The notes under the pieces are model-generated. The model saw only the letters and a program-made list of their open reading frames with translations, was not told where the DNA came from and ran no database searches. A stretch of DNA of 64,000 nucleotides, from NCBI GenBank assembly GCA_965222315.1, contig OZ244951.1, positions 4,712,001 to 4,776,000 on the forward strand. Direction: 5' to 3'. The stretch is from JACKII01 sp965222315 (GTDB taxonomy: Bacteria; Pseudomonadota; Alphaproteobacteria; Bin95). Below, in pieces: positions 17,855 to 26,017 of the stretch (within the stretch, counting starts at the first letter, position 1; the number at the start of each line of letters is the position of its first letter). The position numbers were made by a program, and so were the translations under genes.

Positions 17855-20084
17855 CGTGAGCCTCCTCATCTGTCGGGGTCGCCTGAATCGCCAATTGAAC
17901 CCGCGCGCCACCGCCTTCGCGGTCGTTAAAGCGGATCCAACCATAGTGATCGGTCACGATTTTCTGCACAATCGCCAGCCCCAGCCCTGTTCCCTTGGGT
18001 TTGGTCGTGACATAGGGGTCTGCCAACTTCTCGCGGACGTGAGGCGGCAGGCCGACCCCGTTGTCGGCCACCTCTACCGTAATGACTTTGCCATCCCGCG
18101 CCAGCGTCACGGACACCTCGCCACCTTCCGCGCCCTGCGGGCGTTGAGCAATGGCTTGGGACGCATTTTGCAGCACGTTGGTCATTACCTGCGAAATCTG
18201 ATCTTGGTCGCAATAGGCGCTAACATCCTCGCCGATATCTAGCACAGCAAAGGTGATGAGGGGTTCTGCGTTTTGTTGAAGCGCAACGGATTCTCGCACC
18301 AGCGCCGAAAAATTGCACCAATCCTTGATCGGCGCGGGCATCCTGGCGAAGTCCGAGAACTCATCCACCAGACGGCGCAAGCTGTCGACCTGGCGCACGA
18401 TAGTGTCCGTACACTGCTCGAACGTTTCCGGGTCATTCTCAATTGCCGGCAGGTATTTCCGCTTCAACCGCTCCGCCGACAATTGAATGGGGGTGAGGGG
18501 GTTCTTGATCTCATGGGCAATCCGGCGGGCAACATCTGACCACGCCGCCTTCCGCTGCGCATCCAGCAGATCGCTGATATCCGTGAAGGTCACCACCATG
18601 CCAGCATCGCTGCCCAACTCCTCCGTCACGCGCACCAACAAGGTCCGGGTGCCTTCCTCGGTCTCGTATTCGAGCTGCTCCTCCGCCGTCATTGCCGGCA
18701 TACGGCGGCCACGCTCCAACAGGCTGGCAATTTCCGGCACCAGTTCGGCCAGTGGGTGGTCACGGTACCGGTCAAGCTCCAGACCTAGCAATTGGCTGGC
18801 CGTCCGGTTCGGGTAGCGGATCCGCCCCGCCGAGTCCAAGCCGATAACGCCGGCCGCAACGCCCGCCAACACGGCTTCGGTGAAGCGGCGGCGCTGGTCA
18901 AGCTGCCGGTTCGCCTCCATCAGTTCCTGGCGTTGGGTGCGCAATTGCGCGGTCATGCGGTTAAATACCCGGCCCAGCGACTGGAATTCACTCGCCTGGC
19001 CGAGCGGATTAAGCCGCACTTCCAGATCGCCTGCCCGCACCCGTTCCGCCGCCTCCATCAGCGACGACAAAGGCCGCGCCAACTGCCCTGCGATGGTCAG
19101 GCCGAACCAAATGGCGATCAACACCATCAGCAGGGCCAGAACGCCAAACATCACGGCAAAGGTCATTTCGATGTCGGCGCGTTCGGCCTGCAAGGCCTGG
19201 AAACGCCCGACTGCCGCCCTGACCTCGCCGACCCGGGTCAGCACTAGCCTGTCCACCGCCCGGCCGAGATACAGAAACTCGTCCGGGTCTTCCCACACCC
19301 GCACGAGGGCGCGCATCCGGTCGCTTTCCCGGCTGACCACCACGGCCACCTCGCCCGCCCGCGCACGGGCAACCGCCCAGTCCGGCACCCGCTCGTTGGC
19401 CATGCCTCCTGTCTCGCCGACCCGAGCGGACACCTGACCATTCGCGTCGAACAGAGCCACGGCGACCAAGTCGCGCCAGCGCATATGCTCTTCGAGTTGT
19501 TTGACCAAAAGCGCCTGGTCACGGTCATTTCGGTCATCGAGTTGGCGCAAATCGATGACGATCGAAAGCGCGTCGCGCGCCGCGGCCCGGCTTTGTTCCT
19601 GCAAATAGGCTTCGGCGACCGTCAGGGAGTTGGTAAGCGCCGTATCAACCTGGCTGCTGAACCAGCCCTGCAAGCCATTGTGGGTGAAGACGACGCTAAA
19701 GGTCGTGACCACAATGGCGGGTGCTGCGGCCACCAGGCTGAAGGAGGCCACCAGCCGCACGTGCAGGCCGGAGCCTGCCGCCCGCCGCCGCCTCTCCATC
19801 CACAGGCCGACAGCGCGGTAGGCGACCAGCGCCGCCAATGCCAGCAACAGCACCAGGTCGAGATTCAGCAGAACCAGCAGCGTCGGCGGGGTTGCCGGCA
19901 GGAAGGGCAACGACCCCGTAAAGGCCGCATAGGTCAGGGCCGTCGACGCCAGCGCAGTCAGGACAAGCGCCGCGGAAAGCCGCTGCCCCACGCGCCACCG
20001 GCGCACAATGTCCCGCACCCGCCGGGCACTGCGGGTCACCCAGCCAAGCCGGGGTCCGGACTCCGCGATTGCGCCCAGCCTCAA
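17844..20084 (-). CDS. ntrY: NtrY, membrane sensor histidine kinase
   Basis: A kinase of about 746 residues. The N-terminal half has four hydrophobic helices (three near residues 35-130 and one near 300), enclosing a large extracytoplasmic region, then a HAMP linker, a PAS domain, HisKA with HEIKNPLTPIQLSAERL (His is the phosphorylation site) and a HATPase domain with DNGVGLPP and GTGLGLAIV. It should phosphorylate NtrX. The start is uncertain: a TTG at 20084 overlaps the previous stop (TTGA) with AAGGAG upstream; a GTG at 20039 is an alternative without a clear SD. Confidence 0.92.
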   Translation of the reverse strand: MRLGAIAESGPRLGWVTRSARRVRDIVRRWRVGQRLSAALVLTALASTALTYAAFTGSLPFLPATPPTLLVLLNLDLVLLLALAALVAYRAVGLWMERRRRAAGSGLHVRLVASFSLVAAAPAIVVTTFSVVFTHNGLQGWFSSQVDTALTNSLTVAEAYLQEQSRAAARDALSIVIDLRQLDDRNDRDQALLVKQLEEHMRWRDLVAVALFDANGQVSARVGETGGMANERVPDWAVARARAGEVAVVVSRESDRMRALVRVWEDPDEFLYLGRAVDRLVLTRVGEVRAAVGRFQALQAERADIEMTFAVMFGVLALLMVLIAIWFGLTIAGQLARPLSSLMEAAERVRAGDLEVRLNPLGQASEFQSLGRVFNRMTAQLRTQRQELMEANRQLDQRRRFTEAVLAGVAAGVIGLDSAGRIRYPNRTASQLLGLELDRYRDHPLAELVPEIASLLERGRRMPAMTAEEQLEYETEEGTRTLLVRVTEELGSDAGMVVTFTDISDLLDAQRKAAWSDVARRIAHEIKNPLTPIQLSAERLKRKYLPAIENDPETFEQCTDTIVRQVDSLRRLVDEFSDFARMPAPIKDWCNFSALVRESVALQQNAEPLITFAVLDIGEDVSAYCDQDQISQVMTNVLQNASQAIAQRPQGAEGGEVSVTLARDGKVITVEVADNGVGLPPHVREKLADPYVTTKPKGTGLGLAIVQKIVTDHYGWIRFNDREGGGARVQLAIQATPTDEEAHGGA

Positions 20085-21259
20085 GTGCGCGCCAGCTCCT
20101 TCTCCACCAGCATGGCCCAATAGCTCGCGCCGTAGGGAAGGGCCTCATCATTAAAGTCGTAGCGCGGGTTGTGGACCACCACGCCGCCATGCTCGCCAAC
20201 CTCACCGTTGCCCATGCGGATGTAGCAGCCAGGTTTCTCGTTCAGCATGAAGGAGAAGTCCTCCGACCCCATTCCCTGGGGCGCGTCGGTATCGACCTTG
20301 TCCTCGCCACAAAGCGTCCGGGCGACCCCGGCGCAGATTTCCATGTGCTGCTCGTCATTGACCGTCGGCGGATAACGCCGCTCGTAGCGCACGGTTGCCG
20401 TGGCTTCATGGGCGGCGGCAATGCTCTCGCTGAGCGAGCGCATCCGCGCCTCGGTCTGGTCCTGGATCTCCGGCTTGAAGCAGCGCACCGTGCCGCGCAG
20501 CACGACCTTCTGCGGGATGACGTTCCAGGTATCGCCGCCATGCACCTGGGTGATGCTGACGACCACGCTGTCGATCGGGTTGACGTTGCGGCTGGCGATG
20601 GTCTGAAGGCCGAGGACGATCTGCGCCTGCACGACGACCGGGTCGACGCCCTGGTTCGGACGGGCGGCGTGGCTGCCATAGCCCTCGATCTCGATCTCGA
20701 AGATATCGTAGCCCGCCATGGAGGGGCCGGCGCGCATCATTACCTCGCCAACGGGCAGGCCCGGCGAATTGTGCATGCCATAGACCGCATCTGCGGGGAA
20801 GCGCTCGAACAGCCCTTCCTCCACCATCACACGCCCGCCGCCCTCGTTCTCCTCTGCCGGTTGGAAGATGAAGTAGACGGTGCCGTCGAAGTTGCGCGTC
20901 TCCGCCAGATACTTGGCCGCGCCCAGCAGCATGGTGGTGTGCCCGTCATGGCCGCAGGCGTGCATCTTGCCGGGGTTCTGGCTCTTGTAGGCCACGTCAT
21001 TGGCTTCCTCGATATCCAGCGCGTCCATGTCGGCCCGCAGACCGATGGAGCGCTTCGAGGTACCGTTCCGCAGCACCGCAACGATGCCCGTCTTGGCGAT
21101 GCCCCGGTGGATTTCGTCCATGCCGAATTCCTCCAGCCGCTCCGCCACATAGTCGGAGGTCCAATGTTCCTCGAACGCTGTCTCCGGGTGCTGATGCAGC
21201 GTCCGCCGCCACTCGGTCATTACATCGTGGAACTGGCCGATACTGTTGATTATGGGCAT
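20081..21259 (-). CDS. M20-family amidohydrolase / metallopeptidase
   Basis: A 392-residue M20D-type amidohydrolase (hippurate hydrolase / N-acyl-amino-acid amidohydrolase group). The metal-site motif MHACGHDGHTTMLLGAA is near residue 95, QPAEENEGGGRVM near residue 130, and the C-terminal MGSEDFSFML carries a further metal ligand region. Substrate unknown. The ATG at 21259 (MPIINSIGQFHD) is preceded by GGGAG; an upstream frame from 21307 lacks family similarity. It is directly upstream of, and overlaps, ntrY, but a functional link is not implied by family knowledge. Confidence 0.86.
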   Translation of the reverse strand: MPIINSIGQFHDVMTEWRRTLHQHPETAFEEHWTSDYVAERLEEFGMDEIHRGIAKTGIVAVLRNGTSKRSIGLRADMDALDIEEANDVAYKSQNPGKMHACGHDGHTTMLLGAAKYLAETRNFDGTVYFIFQPAEENEGGGRVMVEEGLFERFPADAVYGMHNSPGLPVGEVMMRAGPSMAGYDIFEIEIEGYGSHAARPNQGVDPVVVQAQIVLGLQTIASRNVNPIDSVVVSITQVHGGDTWNVIPQKVVLRGTVRCFKPEIQDQTEARMRSLSESIAAAHEATATVRYERRYPPTVNDEQHMEICAGVARTLCGEDKVDTDAPQGMGSEDFSFMLNEKPGCYIRMGNGEVGEHGGVVVHNPRYDFNDEALPYGASYWAMLVEKELART

Positions 21260-21505
21260 AGGACTGACGGCTCCCTCGGGACTGCGGACGGCTGATTTGA
21301 CATGCAATTGATGAGACTACTGGCGAGACTAGCACTTTGGCGCGGGAGTGAACATCCGGCACGGGCCCATCGCCGGGACCCGCGAAAGACTTTTCGCATC
21401 GCCTCAAAAGGGGGCGGGGGGCGCTCTCAAAGATATATTGCGAAGGAGGCCGCCGCGTGCCAGTCGTAACGGCTGGCGTTGGCCAGACGACACAAGGAAC
21501 TCAGC

Positions 21506-22129
21506 ATGACAATGCAAGTCATTGGCGCGGGCATCGGCCGTACCGGAACGATGTCCCTCAAATTGGCGTTAACCGAATTGGGCTTTGGGCCATGCCATCA
21601 CATGGAAGAAGTCGGCAAGGCTATGCCAGTCCAAGTGCCGCTCTGGCAGGCCGCGCTGGCGGGTCAGCCGGATTGGACCGCGACCTTCGACGGGTTCAAC
21701 AGCGCCGTGGACTGGCCGACGGCCCGCTTTTTCCGGGAGCTTCACGCCACTTACCCGGACGCCAGGTTCATCCTGACCCACCGCAGCCCGAAAAGCTGGG
21801 CGGAGAGCTTCGGCAGCACGATCTACCAGTTGATTTCGGATGCAGATAAGGCACCGCCGCACCTCCAGGAATGGCTCGCCATGGCGGGTGAGGTAATTCG
21901 TCAGACCGGCATCCCCATGGGCGCGGATCAGGCCGCGCTGGAAGCCGCCTTCACGGCCCACACCGCAGCAGTCAAGGAAGCCATCCCGGCAGACCAGTTA
22001 TTGGTCTACGAGGTCAAGGAAGGCTGGGCGCCGCTTTGTGCGTTTCTGGGCGTGCCCGTGCCCGCAAGTGAATTCCCCCGCACCAACGACCGGAGCGGCT
22101 TCTGGGATCTTGTCGCCAGCGTGTCGTGA
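21506..22129 (+). CDS. Sulfotransferase family protein
   Basis: A 207-residue PAPS-dependent sulfotransferase-like protein. The N-terminal P-loop-like phosphosulfate-binding motif is IGRTGTMSLKLAL, and the 3'-phosphate region is FILTHRSPKSWAES near residue 92. The C-terminal segment VKEGWAPLCAFLGVPVP is typical of a group of short bacterial and eukaryotic sulfotransferase-domain proteins. The acceptor is unknown. The ATG at 21506 has AAGGAA upstream. First gene of the accessory stretch 21.5-33 kb, divergent from the M20 amidohydrolase gene. Confidence 0.83.
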   Translation: MTMQVIGAGIGRTGTMSLKLALTELGFGPCHHMEEVGKAMPVQVPLWQAALAGQPDWTATFDGFNSAVDWPTARFFRELHATYPDARFILTHRSPKSWAESFGSTIYQLISDADKAPPHLQEWLAMAGEVIRQTGIPMGADQAALEAAFTAHTAAVKEAIPADQLLVYEVKEGWAPLCAFLGVPVPASEFPRTNDRSGFWDLVASVS

Positions 22130-22170
22130 GACGCACCGGGACGCTGGAAGCGGGCCAAAGAACAACGGCC

Positions 22171-22332
22171 ATGGCCGGAAACCGCAAACTCGCCGCCATC
22201 CACCACGGACGGCTTGTCAAAAAGGCCGGCGAGGGCGCTCTGATTAAAATCCGCAGCGTGGTGAACCCCGTCCGCTGCCTCGGCGAAATCCAAACCATCA
22301 TGAGCGAGCACGAAGCGGGACTGCTAGCGTGA
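22171..22332 (+). pseudogene. Relic of a class III adenylate/guanylate cyclase gene
   Basis: A 53-codon frame reading MAGNRKLAAI and then, directly, HHGRLVKKAGEGALIKIRSV and VNPVRCLGEIQTIM. In the cyclase homology domain common in alphaproteobacteria, RRLAAI is followed by about 45 residues holding the first metal Asp (AADVVGYSRLM-type), then HRGRIVKTTGDGLLVEF and AVRCAVEIQ. Here that middle part is missing, GDG has become GEG, and the frame stops soon after. It therefore looks like a decayed, internally deleted cyclase. High G/C at third positions suggests fairly recent coding use. A short expressed peptide cannot be ruled out. Confidence 0.55.
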
Positions 22333-22413
22333 TGCGCCTGCGAGCCTGCCTGGGGCTCTCTTCCTATCCAAATCCTTCCACAACGAACGCTGGCCGCCAG
22401 CATCGGACCGCCC

Positions 22414-23172
22414 ATGTTTGAGCTTCTCCCCGATCTGACCACTTGGCTGCTGGTCATGGCAGGCGCGCTGGTCGCGGGCTTCACCACGGGCTTTGCCGGG
22501 TTCGGCACGGGCCTGGTGGCCTCCGGCTTCTGGTTTTATGCCCTGCCCGCCCATGCGGTACCGCCGCTGGTCGCTTTCGCCTCCGTCGCTGCCCAGATCG
22601 TCGGCCTGTGGGCGGTGCGCTCGGCCCTCGACTGGCGGGCCGCGCTGCCGATGATCGCTGGCGGCGTTTTGGGCGTGCCGGTCGGCGTCTGGCTCCTCAG
22701 CCTCGCCGCGCCCGGCGTGTTGCGCATCACGGTCGGTCTGTTCCTGGTGGTCTACGCCGCCGTGCAACTGGCCGGGCTGGTCAACCGCCTGTCGGTCAAG
22801 GGGAAGCACCGCATCTACGACACCGGCGTCGGAATCGGCGGCGGCATCCTCGGCGGCTTTGCCGGCCTTTCCGGCCCGCTCCCCCTGATCTGGATGCAGC
22901 TAAAGGGCGGCCCCAGCGCCCGGCAGCGCGCCGTCTACCAGCCCTTCAATCTGACGGTTCTGCTCCTGGCGAGCATCACCATGGCAGCCGGCGGCCAGGT
23001 CACCGAAGGCGCCGCCACCGTCGCGCTGGTCACCGTGCCCGTGACCCTGTTAGGTGCATGGATCGGCGCACGAGCCTATTCTGCCGCCGACGAGGCCCTG
23101 TTCCGCAGGGTCGTGCTGGGCCTGCTGCTGGTATCCGGCATCGTGCTGACGGTGCAGAACGCCGTTATGTGA
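22414..23172 (+). CDS. TauE/SafE (TSUP) family membrane transporter
   Basis: A 252-residue membrane protein with about eight hydrophobic helices in the two-half TSUP layout. The N-terminal half has GFTTGFAGFGTGLVASGF; the second half repeats the pattern as GIGGGILGGFAGLSGPL with the characteristic Pro. Family members export sulfite, sulfoacetate or other sulfur-containing organic anions, though some act on other substrates. Position next to a sulfotransferase and close to a likely DMSP cluster suggests a sulfur compound, but this is inference. No good SD is visible; the ATG at 22414 is the first start of the conserved domain. Confidence 0.85.
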   Translation: MFELLPDLTTWLLVMAGALVAGFTTGFAGFGTGLVASGFWFYALPAHAVPPLVAFASVAAQIVGLWAVRSALDWRAALPMIAGGVLGVPVGVWLLSLAAPGVLRITVGLFLVVYAAVQLAGLVNRLSVKGKHRIYDTGVGIGGGILGGFAGLSGPLPLIWMQLKGGPSARQRAVYQPFNLTVLLLASITMAAGGQVTEGAATVALVTVPVTLLGAWIGARAYSAADEALFRRVVLGLLLVSGIVLTVQNAVM

Positions 23173-23197
23173 GTACCGTTGTTGCGGCAATAAAAAA

Positions 23198-23303
23198 GGC
23201 ATCTACATTCCTCTACATTTATCGACAAAAGTCTACATTTGGAGCCGAAAATGTAGATGCCGGGTTTATGTGATGTAGACACAATGTAGATACTGTGTAG
23301 ATG
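23198..23303. repeat. Cluster of seven TCTACA/TGTAGA motifs with a 12-bp inverted repeat
   Basis: Three copies of TCTACATT (starting at 23203, 23212 and 23232) are followed by four in the opposite orientation (TGTAGA within 23250-23260, 23274-23279, 23285-23290 and 23296-23301). The outermost pair forms a perfect inverted repeat: GGCATCTACATT (23198-23209) and AATGTAGATGCC (23250-23261). Spacing is irregular. This could be a binding-site array for a recombinase, transposase or DNA-binding regulator, or the end of a lost mobile element. No cognate protein gene is recognised beside it. Confidence 0.7.
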
Positions 23304-23477
23304 GAATTTGGTGCCCGAATTGGGTATCTGGATATGCTGAAGGGGAATTTGACGAAAGCGCGCCAGACAGATATGGGAATTTATTCCTTATTTCGCAACC
23401 CTGCCTCACCGCCGCCCACACCCTCTTAAATCATGACCGTCTCAGTCGGACACAATCTTCAACAAACCTCAGAATGA

Positions 23478-23639
23478 AAACCTGCTCCCCAGCCGAGCCA
23501 AAGGCGAGGGCCGGGGCCTAGGACTGACCGCCTCCCCCCGAAACTCTGGACCCCGGACCGCCCCTGACGAGCCATCCGGGGAGATACACCGGCTGCCGGC
23601 CGCAACGGCCGTATTTCTGCTTGAGATATTTTTGCCCTA
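23478..23639. repeat. Dispersed intergenic repeat, copy 1
   Basis: A 23-bp core (23496-23518, AGCCAAAGGCGAGGGCC then GGGGCC) is identical to 32964-32986. Downstream both copies keep the pattern ATCCGGG(G/A) ... CCGGC ... TATTTCTG/TGTTTCTG ... TTTTGCC(C/T)TAG. The element is about 160 bp. In this copy the IS element has inserted at its terminal CTAG. Confidence 0.65.
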
Positions 23640-24483
23640 GGCTCAGGACCCATAAATGGGATTCCCGAATCGGTTGGAGGATGATTCAAACTCCCAAAAT
23701 TGGGAGTTGTCCATGGCAGAGCATCATTTCTGGCTTTCGGAAGAACAATTCGCCCGGCTCCGGCCGCTATTGCCGAACAAACCTCGGGGCGTGCCCAGGG
23801 TGGATGACCGGCGTGTCATCAGCGGGATTATTCATGTTATCCGGAACGGCCTGATGTGGCGGGATGCGCCAGAGGCTTATGGCCCGCACAAGACGCTCTA
23901 CAACCGGTTCAAACGCTGGAGCGAGGCGGGCGTCTTCGACCGGATTTTCGCGGAACTGGCAGCCGAGAGCCAGGCAACTGGCACCATCATGATCGATGCG
24001 ACGCACCTGAAGGCGCACCGCACGGCGGCCAGCCTGCTGAAAAAGGGGCTTTATCCCGCTGCATCGGACGCTCGAAAGGCGGCCTGAACTCCAAGCTGCA
24101 CGCGGTTTGCGATGGGGATGGCAAGCCATTGATCTTGTTGCTGACCGAGGGCCAGGCCAGTGACTACAAGGGCGCCGCCATCATGTTGCCGGCCTTGCCT
24201 CCCGCCGGGTTTTTGATCGGCGACAGAGGGTATGACAGCGATCCCTTCCGCGATGGACTGCGGGCCATGGGCATCGAGCCCTGTATTCCAGGAAGAAACA
24301 ACCGCCTGCGGCCAGTACCCTACGACGAGGGGCTCTATCGTCAGCGAAACCGCATCGAACGCATGTTCGGACGCCTCAAAGACTGGCGCCGCATCGCCAT
24401 GCGCTATGACCGCTGCGCCAACACCTTCTTCAGCGCCATATGCATTGCTGCTACCGTGACGTTCTGGTTATGAGTCCTGAGCC
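23640..24483. mobile_element. IS5-family (IS427-like) insertion sequence
   Basis: An 842-844 bp element with terminal inverted repeats GGCTCAGGACCCATAA (left) and TTATGAGTCCTGAGCC (right) that differ at one base. It is flanked on both sides by CTAG, readable either as a 4-bp CTAG duplication (element 23641-24482) or a TA duplication (23640-24483). It carries one transposase split over two frames. Both ends and all catalytic residues appear intact, so it may still be active. It sits exactly between a dispersed repeat copy and a large palindromic element. Confidence 0.85.
23713..24473 (+). CDS. IS5-family transposase, read through a -1 frameshift
   Basis: A DDE transposase of about 253 residues if a -1 shift joins the two frames. 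The first frame runs from the ATG at 23713 (GGGAG upstream) and stops at 24087. The second continues to 24473. The shift most plausibly occurs at AAAAAG (24040-24045), giving LLKKGLYP then IGRSKGGLNSKLHAVCDG, the usual family sequence. Catalytic acidic residues: Asp in IMIDATHLKAH, Asp in LIGDRGYDSD, Glu in RNRIERMFGRLKDWRRI. In this IS group a split frame is common and thought to be programmed, so this is probably not a mutation. Confidence 0.85.
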
Positions 24484-24652
24484 TAGCAGGCTGCCGAAGA
24501 ACTTGGTCACCCGCATCCTGAGTAGCCCTGACCATTGGTCAGGGCGTATCGAAGGGGCCTTTTGGGGTCGTGCCGGGCCCCTTCGATACGCTCACTGCCG
24601 CTCGCTACTCAGGATGCGGGCCATGTGTCAGCATTTTTCGCCAGCCTGCTAG
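24483..24652. repeat. Composite palindromic element (three nested stems)
   Basis: An 11-bp outer pair, CTAGCAGGCTG (24483-24493) with CAGCCTGCTAG (24642-24652), encloses a perfect 16-bp pair (24510-24525 with 24605-24620). Inside that are a 9-bp hairpin (24526-24534 with 24536-24544) and another perfect 16-bp pair (24544-24559 with 24576-24591). Single-stranded DNA or RNA could fold as a multi-branched cruciform. The 3' part (TTTTCGCCAGCCTGCTAGA) resembles 42782-42804, so this is a dispersed family. The IS element inserted at its left CTAG. Confidence 0.8.
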
Positions 24653-24707
24653 ACGGACGGACGAGATCTCTTCCGAATGGAATCCAGCAATTTGGTACGT
24701 GAATACC

Positions 24708-25955
24708 CTATACCAGCCCATCCCGCTCCACCGCCGCGCGCAGGGCCGCCCGATGCTCCGGGTCGGCAATGGCGATCATCGCCTCCACCCGCTCGGCCAG
24801 GCTTCGCCCCCTTAGCTCCGCCATGCCGTGTTCGGTGATGATCACGTCTGCGTCCGCTCTTACCGTCGTCACCGGCCCTGACAGCCGCGCCACGATCCGG
24901 CTGGCCCGCTTCCGGCCCGCTGTCGAGCCCAGTGTGATGATCGCCCGCCCCTCCGGACTTGCCAGGCCCGCCCGCTGGAAGTTCACCTGACCGCCGACCG
25001 CACCGATATAGTTGCCGCCCACGGCCTCCGAGCCGATCTGGCCGGTCAGGTCCACCTCAAGCGCGGAGTTGATCGCAAACAACCGCCGGAAATTGCCCAA
25101 TACCGCCGCGTTATGGGTATAGCGGCCCCGGCGCATGAGCAGGCGCGGGTTGCGGTCGGCAAAATCATACAGCTTGCGGCTGCCATAAAGCGCCGTCACC
25201 ACCGAAAAGCCCTGGTCTGTCTCCTTGTGCTGGTTGGTGATCGCCCCCGCTTTCACCAGGTCCACAAAGCTATCGGCGACAGAGCCGCTGTGGACGCCCA
25301 ACTCCTTGTGCCCTGCCAGCGCCGCCGCAATGGCGTCCGGCGTCGCGCCGACCCCGTATTGGATCGTCGCCCGGTCCGGCACCAGACGCGCCACTTGCGC
25401 TGCAATCGCCTCATCCGCCGGTCCTGGCGCACGCGCCACCCAGGGGTAGGGCTCCGCGACAGACGGAAACACGGCGGTCAGGAGGTCGGAGGAAATCTCC
25501 GCATCGCCGTGGGTCCAGGGCATGGCGGCGCTTTCTTCCGCCAGCACCACGCGGGCGTTCTCCATGGCGTCCCGTAGATGATCCAGTGTGATGCCAAGCG
25601 ACCGGCGGCGGGCCTCGTCGGCGGGCGTGACGGTGCAGAGCACCACGTCGGGGCGCAGATGGCCTTCCTCGAACAGGGTGCCATAGTCGCTGAAGTGCGC
25701 GGGAACGATATCCAGCTTGCCCGCCTGGAACAGCTTCGCATTCACGCCGAAGCCATCCATCGCCACATAGCGCACGCCCGGCACGGTCAGCCGCTCCGCG
25801 CCAGGGTCCAGCGGAAAGCTGTTCAGCAGCCGGATACCGCCTAGGCTCTCCGCCTGCTGCAGCAGCGCCTTCACCAGCCCCTGCGGTGCGGAGCCCAATT
25901 GCGCCACAAAGACCAGATCGCCTGGCTTGATGTAGGGGGAGAGATCAATGGTCAT
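24708..25955 (-). CDS. Acetyl-CoA hydrolase / CoA-transferase family protein
   Basis: A 415-residue protein of the acetyl-CoA hydrolase / 4-hydroxybutyrate CoA-transferase family. Family landmarks: IQYGVGATPDAIAAAL (residues ~198-213), GAVGGQVNFQRAG near residue 315 and ITEHGMAELRG near residue 370. Where many members have HTE with the catalytic Glu, this one reads GVHSGSVADSF, so a normal covalent CoA-ester mechanism is doubtful. It is the last gene of the leftward cluster with a thioesterase, a DMSP-lyase-like cupin and a methyltransferase, and a role with acrylate or another short acid is possible. Confidence 0.83.
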   Translation of the reverse strand: MTIDLSPYIKPGDLVFVAQLGSAPQGLVKALLQQAESLGGIRLLNSFPLDPGAERLTVPGVRYVAMDGFGVNAKLFQAGKLDIVPAHFSDYGTLFEEGHLRPDVVLCTVTPADEARRRSLGITLDHLRDAMENARVVLAEESAAMPWTHGDAEISSDLLTAVFPSVAEPYPWVARAPGPADEAIAAQVARLVPDRATIQYGVGATPDAIAAALAGHKELGVHSGSVADSFVDLVKAGAITNQHKETDQGFSVVTALYGSRKLYDFADRNPRLLMRRGRYTHNAAVLGNFRRLFAINSALEVDLTGQIGSEAVGGNYIGAVGGQVNFQRAGLASPEGRAIITLGSTAGRKRASRIVARLSGPVTTVRADADVIITEHGMAELRGRSLAERVEAMIAIADPEHRAALRAAVERDGLV

Positions 25956-26017
25956 GGATAAGCTGCCTGAGAGGGGCGGAAAGGTGATCCGCCTATTCTG
26001 ACGGTAGGCGCCGGCTG

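Larger units (their letters stand above)
23173..23639. other. AT-richer non-coding gap with motif array and dispersed repeat
   Basis: No gene is supported in these 467 bases. The left part (to about 23410) is clearly poorer in G+C than the surroundings and holds the TGTAGA motif array. The right part (23478-23639) is a copy of a dispersed intergenic repeat that recurs next to parB. The IS5-family element begins immediately after it. Lower GC and repeats mark this as a likely landing site for mobile DNA. Confidence 0.6.

Noticed and set aside
16475..17944. Longer NtrX start at 17944 or 17869
   Set aside because: The GTG at 17854 has GAGGAGG at the right distance and overlaps the ntrY end in the usual way.
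23198..23303. CRISPR array
   Set aside because: The motifs are only 6-9 bp, occur in both orientations and are unevenly spaced, and there are no cas genes.
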